Source: Panagrolaimus kolymaensis (taxonomy: Eukaryota; Nematoda; Chromadorea; Rhabditida; Panagrolaimidae). Taken from it: a stretch of DNA of 64,000 nt. Below are positions 1-13,300 of the stretch, one piece after another (position 1 is the stretch's first letter; each line of letters begins with the position of its first letter). Location of the stretch: the NCBI GenBank assembly GCA_028622995.1, contig JAJQJQ010000024.1, positions 2,790,001 through 2,854,000 of the forward strand, in the 5' to 3' direction. Made by a program: the position numbers and the translations under genes. The notes under the pieces are model-generated. The model saw only the letters and a program-made list of their open reading frames with translations, did no database searches and was not told where the DNA came from.

Positions 1-1260
1 ATCAAAGGTATGGGTTAAAAAAAAGAGTAACGATCACGCCATTGTTGTTGTAATGACCAACCAACCTGCGATGTTCAATATTTTTCTATGTATCACTTTT
101 TTTATCATTGCTGTTGCTTATGAATAATGATGGCCTGTCGAACAAATACATAAAAACATGAAAGATAAATAAATGCAACAGCAGAAGAAAAATATGATAG
201 TTTCGAAGAAATGAAAGAATGTTTAGCTCATGTTGAATTGTTACAACAATAAAATTCTTACAACAATGCATCGAGAAAAAAAGAAAAGAAGAGCAACATT
301 GGCTATATCATTTTCTTTGAAAATCTTCTGTTAGCCATGCTATTTGTTGTAATCACAAATCGACATCATTATTTCACGTGTAAAGTTTTTGAGAGCCATG
401 AAAAGATAGCTGAAAAATTTCTGTTGTTGCAATCTTACAAAAACATACGGCATTGTAATAGCAAATCAACCGCATCGCTTCATGTGTAAAAGTTTCCCAA
501 TGGCAAAAAAACAATAGCGTGAAAGTCTTTAACTCAAAGAGAACTTTTGCGAATTAATAGTCAGGTTGACACTGATGATTGCAATTAACAAAATCAGCAA
601 ATTGTTAACAAATAAGAAGAATGGTTTAACTTTCGACATTACAGATAGCTTTAGTTGTTACTAATCTCAAAGAAATTTCAATGCATATTTTCCTTCTTTA
701 CACGCCACTGTTTGTTTGTAGTTGCTAACTAAGGTCAAAGCGATACACACCACCATTTTGTGTTACATTGTAAGATGCATCATGGAATGGAAAACCTTTT
801 CACGCCATTGATAAGCTTGAAGATAGTAAACAAAAAAAATTGTAAGTACTCATATTCTTCGAGTATTGATGAATAAAAAGAGTGATTTCATAATAGTTTT
901 AGCAGCTTATAAGGTGTTGTTGTTCCATAAGAATATACATAAGTGTTGCAAAATAAGGTCATTGTTGTTATGCATGCATGTGAAGTTTACCAACAAACAG
1001 TGAAGTAAGCAATAATGCAACATACTCTCATCATCCCTTTTTTTCTTACCAATCTCTAAAAAATACAGAAAAATAACACAAGTAAACAATGATCAATCAA
1101 GGAAAAAAAAGTTTATTTGGAACATTAACAAAGCTTGTTCATGAATACAAAATATTTATTTTATAACATACAGAGAGAAAGGAAAAAACATTGATGATAT
1201 AAGGAAGAAAACATATAATCATATAAATTAGATCATCACCAGGAGACGAATGAGTTGATA
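1..1260. other. Intergenic, no gene seen
   Basis: AT-rich non-coding sequence downstream of dss-1. Only short open frames without family resemblance or splice structure are present. A mild recurrence of TTGTTGTT/AACAACAA and of CACG-containing words gives slightly higher complexity than typical intergenic DNA here, but no repeat unit could be defined. Confidence 0.5.
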
Positions 1261-1584
1261 TTAGATCATATTCTTGTGACCCATTTTTTCAAGTTCTGCA
1301 CGCAATTCTGTGCTGAAGTCTTCACCAACGGTTTCATCTTCCCAATTATCTTCCCATATGGTATCTTTTTCATCTTCATCAACAGCATCAATATGACCAG
1401 CATCAGTTGGGAATTCTTCAAAGTCATCGTCATCATCCAAGGCTGCATTATTCTTGTTGTTTGTAGTTGATGATGGTTTTGGATCATTTGGATTGTTCAA
1501 TGAGAAGCTCATTTTCTTGGATGTTGCTGTTTTATCAGATTTGTCTGATTTTTCTTGCTTTTCTTGATTTTGATTTGAAGACAT
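1261..1584 (-). CDS. dss-1: DSS1/SEM1 26S proteasome lid subunit
   Basis: Encodes a 107-residue acidic protein. In other eukaryotes DSS1/SEM1 is a small disordered subunit of the 26S proteasome lid and also binds BRCA2 and the TREX-2 complex. The diagnostic parts are visible: an acidic stretch [14 protein letters not shown], a second acidic block with WEDNWEDE, and the C-terminal helix [15 protein letters not shown]. The first 55 or so residues are a Lys/Ser/Asn-rich extension, making it longer than the usual 70-85 residues. The start is the ATG opening MSSNQNQEK; upstream in-frame sequence is hydrophobic and non-family. No intron is needed. TAA lies at 1261-1263. A family assignment of this kind rests on conserved acidic/aromatic spacing and is strong. 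Confidence 0.93.
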   Translation of the reverse strand: MSSNQNQEKQEKSDKSDKTATSKKMSFSLNNPNDPKPSSTTNNKNNAALDDDDDFEEFPTDAGHIDAVDEDEKDTIWEDNWEDETVGEDFSTELRAELEKMGHKNMI

Positions 1585-2492
1585 ATTGATGATGAATCCT
1601 GGAAAGTAAAAGTGGTTAGAGTAAGGAAAACGTGGATGGAGAATATAAAGGATAAATACAAACAACGCGAACAAGAAAAACCCGAGAAACACGCGAATAA
1701 AAAGCAATAAGCTGAAAAGCTTTTACTCAAGCTTCAGACAATCGATAAGATGATAAAAATAGAAGCTTTAGAGGGCAAAAATAACATGGAAAGTTTTTAA
1801 TGAAAGCATGGATCAAAAAAAGGTTGAAAAAAGGAGAAAACATTGAAGAAAAAGAAGGACTTTGAATTGTCATCATCGAAGAAAAAAGAAAGAAAAAAGT
1901 GAAACATTGATCTTTTTTTCTTTCCAATGCACAATTTCTTTCGCTTTGAGAGTTCTTTATTTATGAGAACGTCTCGAAGAAAAATTTTTTGGATGAAGAA
2001 ATTTGTTTTTGAAAATTTGCATTTTTTTTGTTGTTGCTTTTTTTGACAATTGAATCGAGAAGTAAAATACCTTGATTTCTAAATAAAGATAATTCCTGAA
2101 AGTTCCAAAACTATATTGTAGTAGTTGTTATACAACTTAACTATGGTAATAAGCTTAAATGAAAATGTGGTTTGATACACGACAATAAAATTATTGCTTT
2201 TTAATGTTTTCTCTCTATTTGGTGCAAAGCTTAATAAAATTTTGCAAAAAACAGAAGAAAAGTTATTATTAAATAAATCTATTAAAGCTTTTTATAAACA
2301 ACATATGTGCGTACACATAAAACATAAAAACATGGTATAAAAAAAGGCAGGCAAGAACGAACTTTTTATTTTTTTTACTTTTGAGTGATATCACTTCTTT
2401 TTTTTGCGGAAGTGCCACATATTTTCCCAAAGCAAGCTACAGTATTGTTTGCTTTGTTTATCTCGATATTTTTTTTGGCATATTTGAAGATC
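1585..2492. other. Intergenic between dss-1 and Srt gene
   Basis: Divergent promoter region: dss-1 reads away on the minus strand and the Srt receptor on the plus strand. Poly-A/T rich, no repeat or conserved element recognised. Confidence 0.5.
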
Positions 2493-4353
2493 ATGGAAGC
2501 ATACAATCTTGATTTCACTGATAATGAACGGGTGATTGTTGGATGTGTATATTTTGGATTGAGTATGATTGTATTACCCATTCATTTATTATTCCTTTCA
2601 GTAAGCTTTCTCTTCCCTATTTTTTAGCACCAAAAAGCTATGTTTCAGTTATTTATAATTTATAAAGATTATCGAACTAAACTTGCTTATAATATTATGT
2701 TATCCATAGGAATTACTGAATGCCTTCAACTCACTGGACATTTATATTCGGGCGTTGCAGTTCTCGCCGATGATTTTAGTTATCAATTTATTGAAGAAGT
2801 TTGTCTTGAATTTTTTGATTAGTAAAAAAGATGGTTTTAGTTGGCAGGAAATATAAGCAATGCTTCATGCATAGCATTGGTTCCACAAACTTTGGTATTG
2901 GCTTTAAATCGATTTATCGTTTTTAAACGATACAAATCAAATTATTCTAAAATTTTTAAAGTAAGTTACTAATAACTAAATTAACTTTGCTTGCTTTTCT
3001 ACCGATATAAAAAAAATTTCTCGTGAAACCAGAGCCCATTTTTTTCATGTTAGGATTCGAAGTTTGATAATTCCCAAAATTTATGGTATCAAAAAATTCA
3101 CTTTTTTCTTTTCTTTTCAAGGTCGAACATTCCTAATTATTAATTTTTGTGGCAAGAGTCTTTTTTTATCACTATTTTTAGTTTTTGATTTTATGTTGTT
3201 GGATTTATGGCCTTTTATTTTTTGCTGCTTACATGACTCCATATACTGGATTGAAATTTTATAAAAATTGTTTTTGTTGGGCTCTCAATGATGGTTTATG
3301 GAGCGAAATGGCGGGGCATGCAGAATTTTATTCGTCTGCACCAACATTGATTTTGACTTTTATTGTTTATATCGCCATTGTTATTGTTATCGCACACATG
3401 GTATGATAATTTTTATTTTTTTTTGATTGAAGTTTGTTGTTGGGAATATTCGGGAATGAAAGAAGGAAGCAGCTTTAGATGAGCCTGTTGCTTAAAATTT
3501 TATTTTTTATTTCATCCTCAATTTTTATTTTATGTTGCACTTTTCTAAATTTTTGAAGTTTTATTTTGATTCAAAAAAACAAAGAAACAGTTTTCTTTTT
3601 TCAAGCATGGTTTTTGTTTGTTCAACAAGAAAATTTGTTCACAGTGAAACTGCGATTTGCGATATTCAGTTTAAAAAAAAGGAACAATTTCTTGTGAAAA
3701 AAAAAGTTAGGAAATATCAAAAGCATTCGGTTTTCAGTTTTAAAAGTTTAAAAAAAAATTGTTAGAATTTATGAAAAAGAAAGACGACTTTTATGTAGCT
3801 CAGTTTTAAAAATTACATTCAATTTTTTTCATTAAATTACATGATACTCTAGCATTTCGGAAATGTTTCAGTTTTTCAAAATATTTGTTGTATTTTTTTA
3901 TCTATGTAACTTCTCCTCTACCCTGCTTTCATTACAGTTTTTTTTTAATTTACATATATTTTGATAAATTCAGTTTCTTTTTTCAGCGAAGCACTATGAC
4001 GACTTCCAACAACAATAAGCATTTTTATGAAAAGAATGAAATGAAATTACTCATTCAATCATTTATAACATTTTTATATCCAACTTTTTTATTATTTGCA
4101 TGGCATTATAGCCCTTATTTTTTACCCAACTCTCATTGGATTCCCGTGGCAATTGATATACTTTGGATTATTTTTTGTGGATTAAATCCTATGCTTTATT
4201 TTATTATGAATAAGTAAGACTCCCTAATTTTTCTATAGAAAGAATTAAATTTTGTGTATTTGTTTCAGACAAATTCGTTCAAGATTTTTGCTAGTTTTAC
4301 GTTGTAAAATTGAAGGGAATGGGGATAAAGTTAAAATATTGTTGCGTCCATGA
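2493..4353 (+). CDS. Srt-family serpentine chemoreceptor
   Basis: Six exons can be placed with canonical borders and consistent phases: 2493-2600, 2628-2798, 2841-2960, 3182-3400, 3987-4213 and 4269-4353, giving 309 residues. The protein has seven hydrophobic segments. Srt-like features are ERVIVGCVYFGLSM (TM1), IIYKDYRTKLAYNIMLSIGI after it, SNASCIALVPQTLVLALNRF with the conserved LNRF at the end of TM3, and NPMLYFIMNKQIRS after TM7. Srt receptors are nematode GPCRs of chemosensory neurons; the ligand cannot be inferred. Start is the first ATG in frame before TM1. The 586-bp fifth intron (3401-3986) already carries the CAGTTT motif array that fills the following 11 kb, whereas the other introns do not. 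The N-terminal extracellular part is short for the family, so an upstream exon is possible. Confidence 0.85.
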
Positions 4354-7300
4354 GCGATGTGTATTTCAATAAAAATCTAAAATTGTGACGCCTTCCTTCA
4401 ACTAAACCTTTAACCAGTTTAAAAAAAATACAACATTTTAATTTGGTTTATTCGTCACCATTTCTTGAAAGTGCCGTCAATTTTTTTTTAAATACTTGAG
4501 ATTATTTGCAGTTATTTCTAATGGGTAAACTTTAAAAAAATAAAATTTCAAGACAATTTTTCTGTTGCTACTGTTTAGTTTTTTTTACTTGAATTTTAGT
4601 TACGCTTTTGACAAAAATCCACCTTAGGATTTGTCGCTCAGTTTTTATACAAAATATTTAATAGTATAGACTAAGAAAAGGTTAAAAAAATATTTATAAA
4701 TTTTTTAGGTTTCAGTTTTCATGCCAACTGAACAACATTTTTACAGTTTTTAAATATGGTATTTGCAACAAAAAAAAATGAAAAAAAATGAGAAAATCCT
4801 GTTTACAGTTTTTATAAAAACAAATTTAAAGGTGTCTTCGGATAAAGACAAATGTTTATAAATAAATGATTTCTACGACTAGCTTGAATGAATTAAAATT
4901 AGTTTCTTTTTTACTTCCTTCATAAAAAATTTGAAACTTTCCGTGTTCAAGAAATTGAGACAGTTTTTATTTATAGAAAAATTCATTAATATTACTTTCC
5001 CTTTTTTTAGATTAAACAGGCATGAAAGTCTTCGATAAAAAGCATGCTAAATCAGTTACAGTTTAAATTAGTTAATTTTTGTTTATTTTTTAATGAATGC
5101 TAAAAAAATGGGATTTCTCGGAACGATAATTATTCACAGTTAAATACTAATTATTTATAAACTTTAGCTTTAGTATTTTCTGCCGTTTTAGAATGCTATG
5201 GTTTTTTTCAAAATAAAATTCTTTTACTTTTTAAGAATTAAAAAGGCGAAAGCTGCTTAATTTTTAGCTCAGAATTTTTTCATCCATTAAGGACGGATCG
5301 TTACAGTTTTAATGTAATCCAAAAGTTAAGCATTAAGGTAAATGGGACATAAAAAAACAATAAATACTGTTGTTAAATTACTTATTTTACCTTTTTATAA
5401 CCTGTAAAAATACATTTTTCCCTTTCACCAAATCGACACACAGTTTAAATTAAATGTTACCATGTTTTAATTCTAAAATTAAGTTATCGCTCAAGTTTAA
5501 AAAAAACGCTGTTTTAATTCAACAACTAAAAAAATTAAAGGAGCGTTGCTTTAGGCAAAAGTTTGGAGTTATTCAGTTTTTTTAAAAAATTCAAAAAATG
5601 AAAGAATAGAGAGAGATTTGAAAAAAGAAATATAAATAAGGCACAGTTTTATAAATTTTTTGAGAAAAATCATAAAAATTTCACTTTCAAAATCCTTTCT
5701 TTCCTTCAAAAACTTACTTATAAGGCCCAAAAACAGTTTTTTGTGTTATCAAAATGTTAAATTTTTATTGATCCATCCAAAAATTTGTTGGTTTCGCCAA
5801 AGAAAACCAACACTCTTTTCGTTCCACAGTTAAAAAAACATAATTAATTACATATGAAAAAATTTACACAAAATTTGAATTTTGAAAAAAAATCTTTCGA
5901 TGATGGGTTTAAAATAAATTAATACAAAAAAAAAACTCTAGCTATATATCAGTTAAAAAGGCATAAATAAAATATCAACAGTTTGTTCCTTCCCTATCTG
6001 TTATCAACAGTTTATAAAAGAAGCATAAAATTAATCACAGTTTTCAATATTATTATTTTTTCTTCAAAACAATCGAAATTACTCTTTTTTTTTACAGTTT
6101 TGTTTTTTCCAAACAATGGAGATACCTAGTGCTAATGACGCCCACAGTTAAAAAATTATTATTAAAATAAAATATGGTTATTATTGATTCCAGCAAAACA
6201 ACATAACAGTTTTTTTTCATTTATATTAACACTTTTTGTCTTCATCTTGTTGATATCCCAGTTGTCTGATTATTGACACAGTTTACTAAGAATTTATAAA
6301 AAAATTTAAAAGTTTTTTATTAATTTTTTACCAATATTTGAGGTTCGAAATTCGAATGGATACCAGTTTACTCCTCACCTATGAAGTATTATTAAAGTCT
6401 TCATCACATTTTTTTTTGCGATCCAGAAATAATAAGAAAATTTTGAAACATAAAATGGTAAAAATTCCCCATTCAATTTTTTAGGTAAATTGTGGATGGT
6501 AAAACAGTTTACATATTTATGTATCTTGCATTAAACCTACGAAAAAATTTCCATATTTTATAGATTTGAATTTCGTCTGTCTTGTCTTCCTTTTTCAGTT
6601 TAAAAATAAATAAAAGTCAAAGTGATACAGTTTTGTAAATTTAAAATTATTTTTACAGTTTTTTTTTTATTTTTAATTTCCAAAATAAATAAATCATAGA
6701 ATACTTTTTCTACACAGTAATTAAAATATAAACAATATTATAAAAGTAACTCTTCATTTTGCACCAAAACAAAATGTAAAAATTAAATATTAAAAAACCT
6801 AAAATTTAAAATGAAAAAAATATAAATCCAACGAAGAACTTGATAAAACAGTTAAATTAAAAGAAAAAAGATTGGAAGAAAAATAAAATGTGACATTGAG
6901 GTTAAAAGGTGAAAAGAAAAAATATGGATAAAATGATTCAAATGGTAAATTCAGTTTAAAAAAAAAAAATATGATAACGAAAAATTTTTTTTTATGTATT
7001 GTTTGCTCAGATAGTTTTTTGTTAACAAAAAGTCAATTTGGCAATTAACAGTTTAAATTTTGTATGAATTTTTTTTAACAAATTTTACTAATGATTTTTC
7101 AATTGATACAGTTTTCAAAAAAAATTAAGATTTATATTTAAAAAATGGAACGGCGATTGAACGAATTCCCGACACCGAAATACATAAAATAAAATAATAT
7201 AAGAAAATCTAACCCAGAATTGTGCACAGTTTTTTAAGAACAATAACAAAAAAAAAGAGAGAAGCTTAAGTTTAAAAAAAACAAAAAAAAAATAATAAAT

Positions 7301-10300
7301 ACCTCGAGAAAATGTGAAATTGAAAGAAAGGAAGAGGAGCAGCGAACAAGAATGAATGTTCATCACAATATTAATTTTTACAGTTTAAAAAATAAAGAAT
7401 AAAATTAAAGAAGAAAATTAATTTGATGATTGGATGATTTAGGAACAAAAAGAAAGATGCCAGTTTAATAATATTTTTAAAAAATGCTTCCTTAGTTAAT
7501 ATTTCTTTTGTATCCTTTCAATCCCTCAAGAAGATTTCAGTTTTTTTTTTTAATTTTGAATAAGACTGTATTATTGTTCCGCAGTTTTTGTAATACATGC
7601 TATAAAAAATTTTCTCAGTTTAGTTTTTGAAAAAAATAATTGATTTTTAACATTCAAAAAAACACAACTATGACATGCTCAGTTTTAATTTTAAAAAATA
7701 TTTTAGGTTATTTGGAAAGTCCTGATCGTGACACAAAAAAAGTACCTAATTTTTGTTAAATGGCTTTTAGGCTTACAAAACAAATGTTTAATTTTTCGCA
7801 GTTTTCTATCCCATATTATATGTATATCAGTTATTCAAGAAAAAAAAGTTGTGCGACGCTTTAATGAAATTTACCAACAATATTGCTCAGTTTTCTATTC
7901 ATTCCCTTTTCACCCAATCATCAACAAATAAAAATATGAACGCCACCGAAGCTAACCAAGACATAAAAAAATCAGTTTAAAAAAAGCCTAATTTAAAGAA
8001 AAAATTTTAAAACAATAAAAATTTATAATTATGCCACCGAATACACATTGATGTTTCAGTTTTTTTTTTTGCACAAACTTTTTAATGATACTGGAAAAAA
8101 ATAACGAAAATGCAAAAATTAAATTATTTTTGTGAACTCAAGAACAATTAAAGTTTAAGACAGTTAATTATTGACCGCTGATGTTTCAGTTTCAGTTGGT
8201 GTTGCAGAATCATAAACTGTATCATTGTCTCGGATTTCAGTTTGCAATCGACATTGCATTTTTTCTAAAGTTCCAGCTCCACAATCACAGAAGAATCTAA
8301 AATATGGAAATTTAATTTATTTATTTATATTGATTTATGTCAGTTTTATTTCTTTTAAAAAAATTTGTTTTTATTTTAAAATTCGGTTTTATGAAAAATA
8401 ATTCTACGAAGATGTACGAACGAACGTCATCAGTTTTATAAAAATTATTTTTTAAATTTATCTAATAATAAAAGTGATCGCAGTGAAATCAACGCAATGT
8501 TAGTTAAAAAAAATAAAAAAAAAAGCTCGAATTAAAAATTGCAAAAATTTAATTATTTTACAGTTTTTATCAAGAAATAATAGCATTCAGTTAATTCAAA
8601 AACACAAAATGAAATCACAGTTTTTAATTTTTATCTAATTTTGTATATAAAACTTACCGATCATGTCGAACAAATTCCACTTGATGGCCTTTATGACATA
8701 CTCGAATGCAATTAATGCAAATGGCATTTCTATCGGTGGTATTGCAAGTTATGCATCTGAAACAAACAAATCGTAATTGATTCAAGATCAGTTTTGTTTA
8801 TTTATTTTTTATATTTTAAGGTTGTATTATTGACGCAAAAACTGCTAAAAACAATTAAAAAACATTAAAAAAAACAAAAAAAAGTAGATCCCTGTGCAGT
8901 TTTTAATAAACAAAAAAACGTAAAAAGAAAACACAGTTTTATATTCACGAATTGTTAAACTTTTTTATTCCTGATTTTTGAAGAATTCAAAAAGTTAAAA
9001 ATCCCAGTTACAAATACTATTTAAAAAATATTGCACCAAAACCTTAGCCGATGAATATACCTGTGACAGTTTTTTAATTCTAAAATTTATTGGCGAATAT
9101 TATCAAATAAACACAGTTTAAAATTTTTTAAATTTTGGGAGAAAAAAACCAGGGTTTCCAAATAAATTTTATGGTTTTTAGTTTTTCATATGCTAGAAAA
9201 CGTCGGCTCGCAGTTAAAAATTATCCACAAAAAAACAGTTTTAACATAAAAAAAATGACCCATAAAACTCCTCCAGTTAAAAAGAGTTAACAAATCCGTC
9301 TTTGAAGCAAGATGCCAGTTTTATATTTGACAATAAAGTTTTAAAAAAAAACAGTTAAAATTTTATTTAAAAGATTTCTTTAGAAGTTTATAATTTTTTC
9401 GAACACTTGTGCAAGATGTTCCAGTTTTATAATTACCCCAAAAATATAATATAATTATTAAACAAACATACCGATAAAAATCATGCATAGGGAAAGAAGT
9501 GCATGAACTAATTTTGAATAAACAATATCCTCTTGTCACTGCTCGCTCTACAGCATTTTGATTATCAAATATTCGATTATCCCTTAAAGCTGGACGAACA
9601 TCGGTTGCCAAACATAAACCACCGAATTTATTATTAAATAAAAAATTTCCTTCCAATGTTGCTGTAGCACCATTGGTTATTTCTATTCCAGCTGCACGAC
9701 CTTCAAATATTCGATTTCTTCGCAAAGTTGGATGAGATTCCGTGGAAATGAGGACTCCAGCTTGAGCATTTCGATAAATATCATTGTCTTCAAGGAGGCC
9801 TCGGCCTTTGGTGAAAATACACACACCTCCATCGCGACCATCATAAATTTTGTTTCTCCTAAGCACTGGATGAGAATCAGTTTTAATCCATACTCCTGCC
9901 ATAGCATTATCGAATATTTCATTATCCTCCAAAACTCCGGCGCCATTGTTGTAAACTAAAACTCCGCCATTTTGGCCGCCCCAAATTTTATTTCTCGTTA
10001 TTTTGGGATTTGATCCAGTTCGAATTTGCACTCCCGAATAAAGATGATTGAAAATATCATTTTCTTCAAGCAGCCCGTGGCCATTATCATAAAAATACAC
10101 TCCCACTTGTTTTCCAGAATGTATGCGATTTTTACGTAAAATTGGCGATGAGCCAGTTGTCACCCAAATTCCTGCCAATGAATTTCCATATACTTCATTT
10201 TCTTCAATCAAACCTTTGCCCTTTTCGTGCTGAAAATTTAAAATGGGAATTAATATTTTGATTTTATCTTTTTAAAAAATTCCTCCAAGATTTTGTAATT

Positions 10301-13300
10301 TCGTTTGCAGTTTTTTTTTAAATTCAAATGTATCAATATAATACGCAGTTAATAAAAATTTTTACAATAATTTTACCAAGATTCAGTTTTAAAAAAGATT
10401 TGTTTAGTTTAAAAAAAAAGAAACAATTTTTTTCTTGATAGTGAAAAACCAACTCAGTTTTTTGGAAATTTTTAATTGTGAAATAAATTTCAGTTTGTAC
10501 ATATTAAAAAATCTTTTTTATAATGTTAATTTTTGCAACCTCAAAAACAAGAAGAAAATGTTTTTATCGATAAAAGTCAGTTTTGAAACTCTTAAATTTT
10601 TTGTAATATTGTTTCGGAAACCAAGAAATCAGTTAAAATAAAAATTGCTAGTAAAGAATTGCAATTTTTTTTTGAATCAAAAAAAAGAAATGAAAAGGAA
10701 TTTTCTCTTTCATCTCTGTATTGGTTGGGCATGATGAAAGTTAAGCGAGTAAGAACATCCCCACCGCGTAGCTATAAACTATTCAGTTTTTAAAAAATTA
10801 TAGTAAGAGCATTCCGAAAATTACTAGTAAAAAATTATTCAGTTTTAATTTTTTTTATAAGGTAAATTTATTAAGATGTTTGTGATAATCACAACTCTGA
10901 CAGTTTATTTATTTGTAAGAATTTTAAAAAATCCGCTTATTTTCATTGCCAATTTAAAAGTTTTTTTGCAACATTGATTGGGAAATTCAACAAAAAATGG
11001 TGCAAATTATCAATAGTTTTAAATTTTTAATAAAATTACTCAAGTTTTCATATTTGCGATTATTTTTTCACCCATGCAGCCTTCAACTGGTCAAAGCAGT
11101 TTAAAAATATAAAGAATTAAAATTTTTTAAAGAATAAAAGATCATCACTCTAAAATCAAATAACAGTTTTAAAAAATCTTTGGCTGAAGAAGATCAATAT
11201 GAATATATTAAAAGCTATTCACTATATCCAATAAAAATACAGTTTAAAAACAATTTTATAGTTCTTTCAACGTAAAAAAAAATGAAAAAAATTGTTTTTT
11301 TAATCGCCCTCGTCCTCACGTCAATGCAGTTTAAAAAAAAAGTAATGATAATTTTTATGCACAACACAATATGCATATTCAGTTTTTAAAAAATAATATA
11401 AGCAGAAGCGCTGAGAAAATAAAAAGATGCAGAAAAGATTTCAGTTTTAATTTATTATAAATATTTTCAAAAATTACTAAAACTTTCTTTTTCAAATCAA
11501 CTTATTAACTGGCAGTTTAATTGACTAAAGGAAATAAAATATGATAGTTTTTCAGTGTACAGATAAATTTCTCTTTTTTTGTGACATTAATAAAAGATAT
11601 TTTTATAAAAAACTTGTTAATGATGTCTTCTCAGTTTAACTTTAGTTTTCCATAAGAAATCGATATTTAAATGGAATTTTTTCCCGCAGCTGCAAATTTC
11701 GTGAAACAGTTAAATAAAAAAAAAGAAACAAAAAACATTCCAAGAAATAAATAAAGCTTTTTATATTCTCCAACTCACATCAAATAAAAATCAGTTTAAT
11801 TTTTTTAAATCCAAAAGCCAAACCCTCCTTTATTTTCCTCCCTTTTTTTTTTTATATCATATTCAGTTTTAAATAATTTATTATAAAATTCTCCTTTTTT
11901 GTTCCTCAGTTTACTTACCACATAAATTCCACCATGTAAGCCATCATGAATTTTATTTAATCTCACAATGGGATCAGAGCCTGTTCGAATTTGAATTCCA
12001 GCTAATGCATTGCCATAAATATTATTTTGTTCAATCACTCCTCGACCTTCACCAAAAATATATACTCCTCCTTGTTGGCCGGTGAAAATTTCATTCTTTC
12101 GAATTGTGGGTTCTGAATGTGATGTTATCCAAATTCCAGCAAAAGCATTATTATATATTCGATTTTCGGTAAATTGACCTCTCCCTTTTTCATGAACGTA
12201 TATGCCACCTGTTTGACCATGATGGACGTCACATCGAAACACGACGGGATTCGCATGATTTTTAACTTCAATTCCACTTATTCGATTTCCATGGATATTA
12301 CATTTTTCGAAATAACCTATAAATAAAATAATTAAACGAATGAAGAAAAAAATATTTTTTTAAAATATTAAATTTATTGACTACATTTTGTTTTTGCTTC
12401 TTTAGAAATATTTTTTTTAATTTAAATTTATTTTTTTTTCTCAGCAAATTAAAAATATTTTTTTAAAAGTGTTAGAAAAATATAAACAAAAAATTCCAGT
12501 TTAAAAAAGTTATAAATTGTTTATTGATTTTTTTTCACATGGCATTAAATGAAAGTCAAATTACCCATTTAAAAAAAATAATAAAAATTATAATTTCTTT
12601 GAGCCAAATGTTGCAAAAAGTAAAATAGTTTTGGTTTTTTTAAATTAAATTTAAATTTCTAGAAAAATTCATCGCAGTTTTTCTAAACGCCCTGTTTTTT
12701 TCATAAATAAACAGTTAAAATTTTTTAAATTTTCATCATTCAATAGTAAGGGCTTAAATCCCAAACTCAATTCAGTTTTTAAGATTTGGTTTTAAAAAAA
12801 CTAATGTCAGTTGTATTCCCTAATCAAAATACACAGTTTTTAAAAGTTATTAAAATTTAGAATTAGAAAATATGAAAAAATTATCTCAACAGTTTTTTTG
12901 TCTGATACTATTGATGTAAAATTTATAAAAAAAAGTAGATTAAAAATTAAAAGCAGTCAAAAACAAACACAGTTTAAAAAAAGGGGTTATTCCAAAAATT
13001 ATAATGGAAAGTAATCGAAAAAGTGTAAAGCTTTTTCTTAACTCAGTTTTTACATATATATTTTAATTCCAAGTGATCTGATACTAACCAAAACAGTTAA
13101 AAAAATAAAATTAAGTTTTGATTACTTATTTTAAAGAGGGAAAGCTAAAAGGAAATCCAAGTTGGAAGGTCAAATTCAGTTTAAAAAACCTTCATTCCCT
13201 TATTATAAAAAAAATAAACAGGTAGAATAACTTAGAAATTTTTTGGTCTGCTGAGTCCCTGGGATTACCTCGGAGAACAGTTTTAAGAATATTTTTTCCC

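Noticed and set aside
86..271. Minus-strand 61-residue ORF
   Set aside because: No family resemblance, no splice or promoter context; composition artefact.
7115..7366. Minus-strand hydrophobic 83-residue ORF
   Set aside because: A low-complexity A/T read-through of the motif-array region, without homology.
3660..9400. Fixed T at 21 bases before the motif as proof of 21U-RNAs
   Set aside because: Several early copies (e.g. near 3869, 3937, 4415, 4640, 4960, 5138 and 5302) show it, but further copies do not; overall it is not clearly above the high T background.
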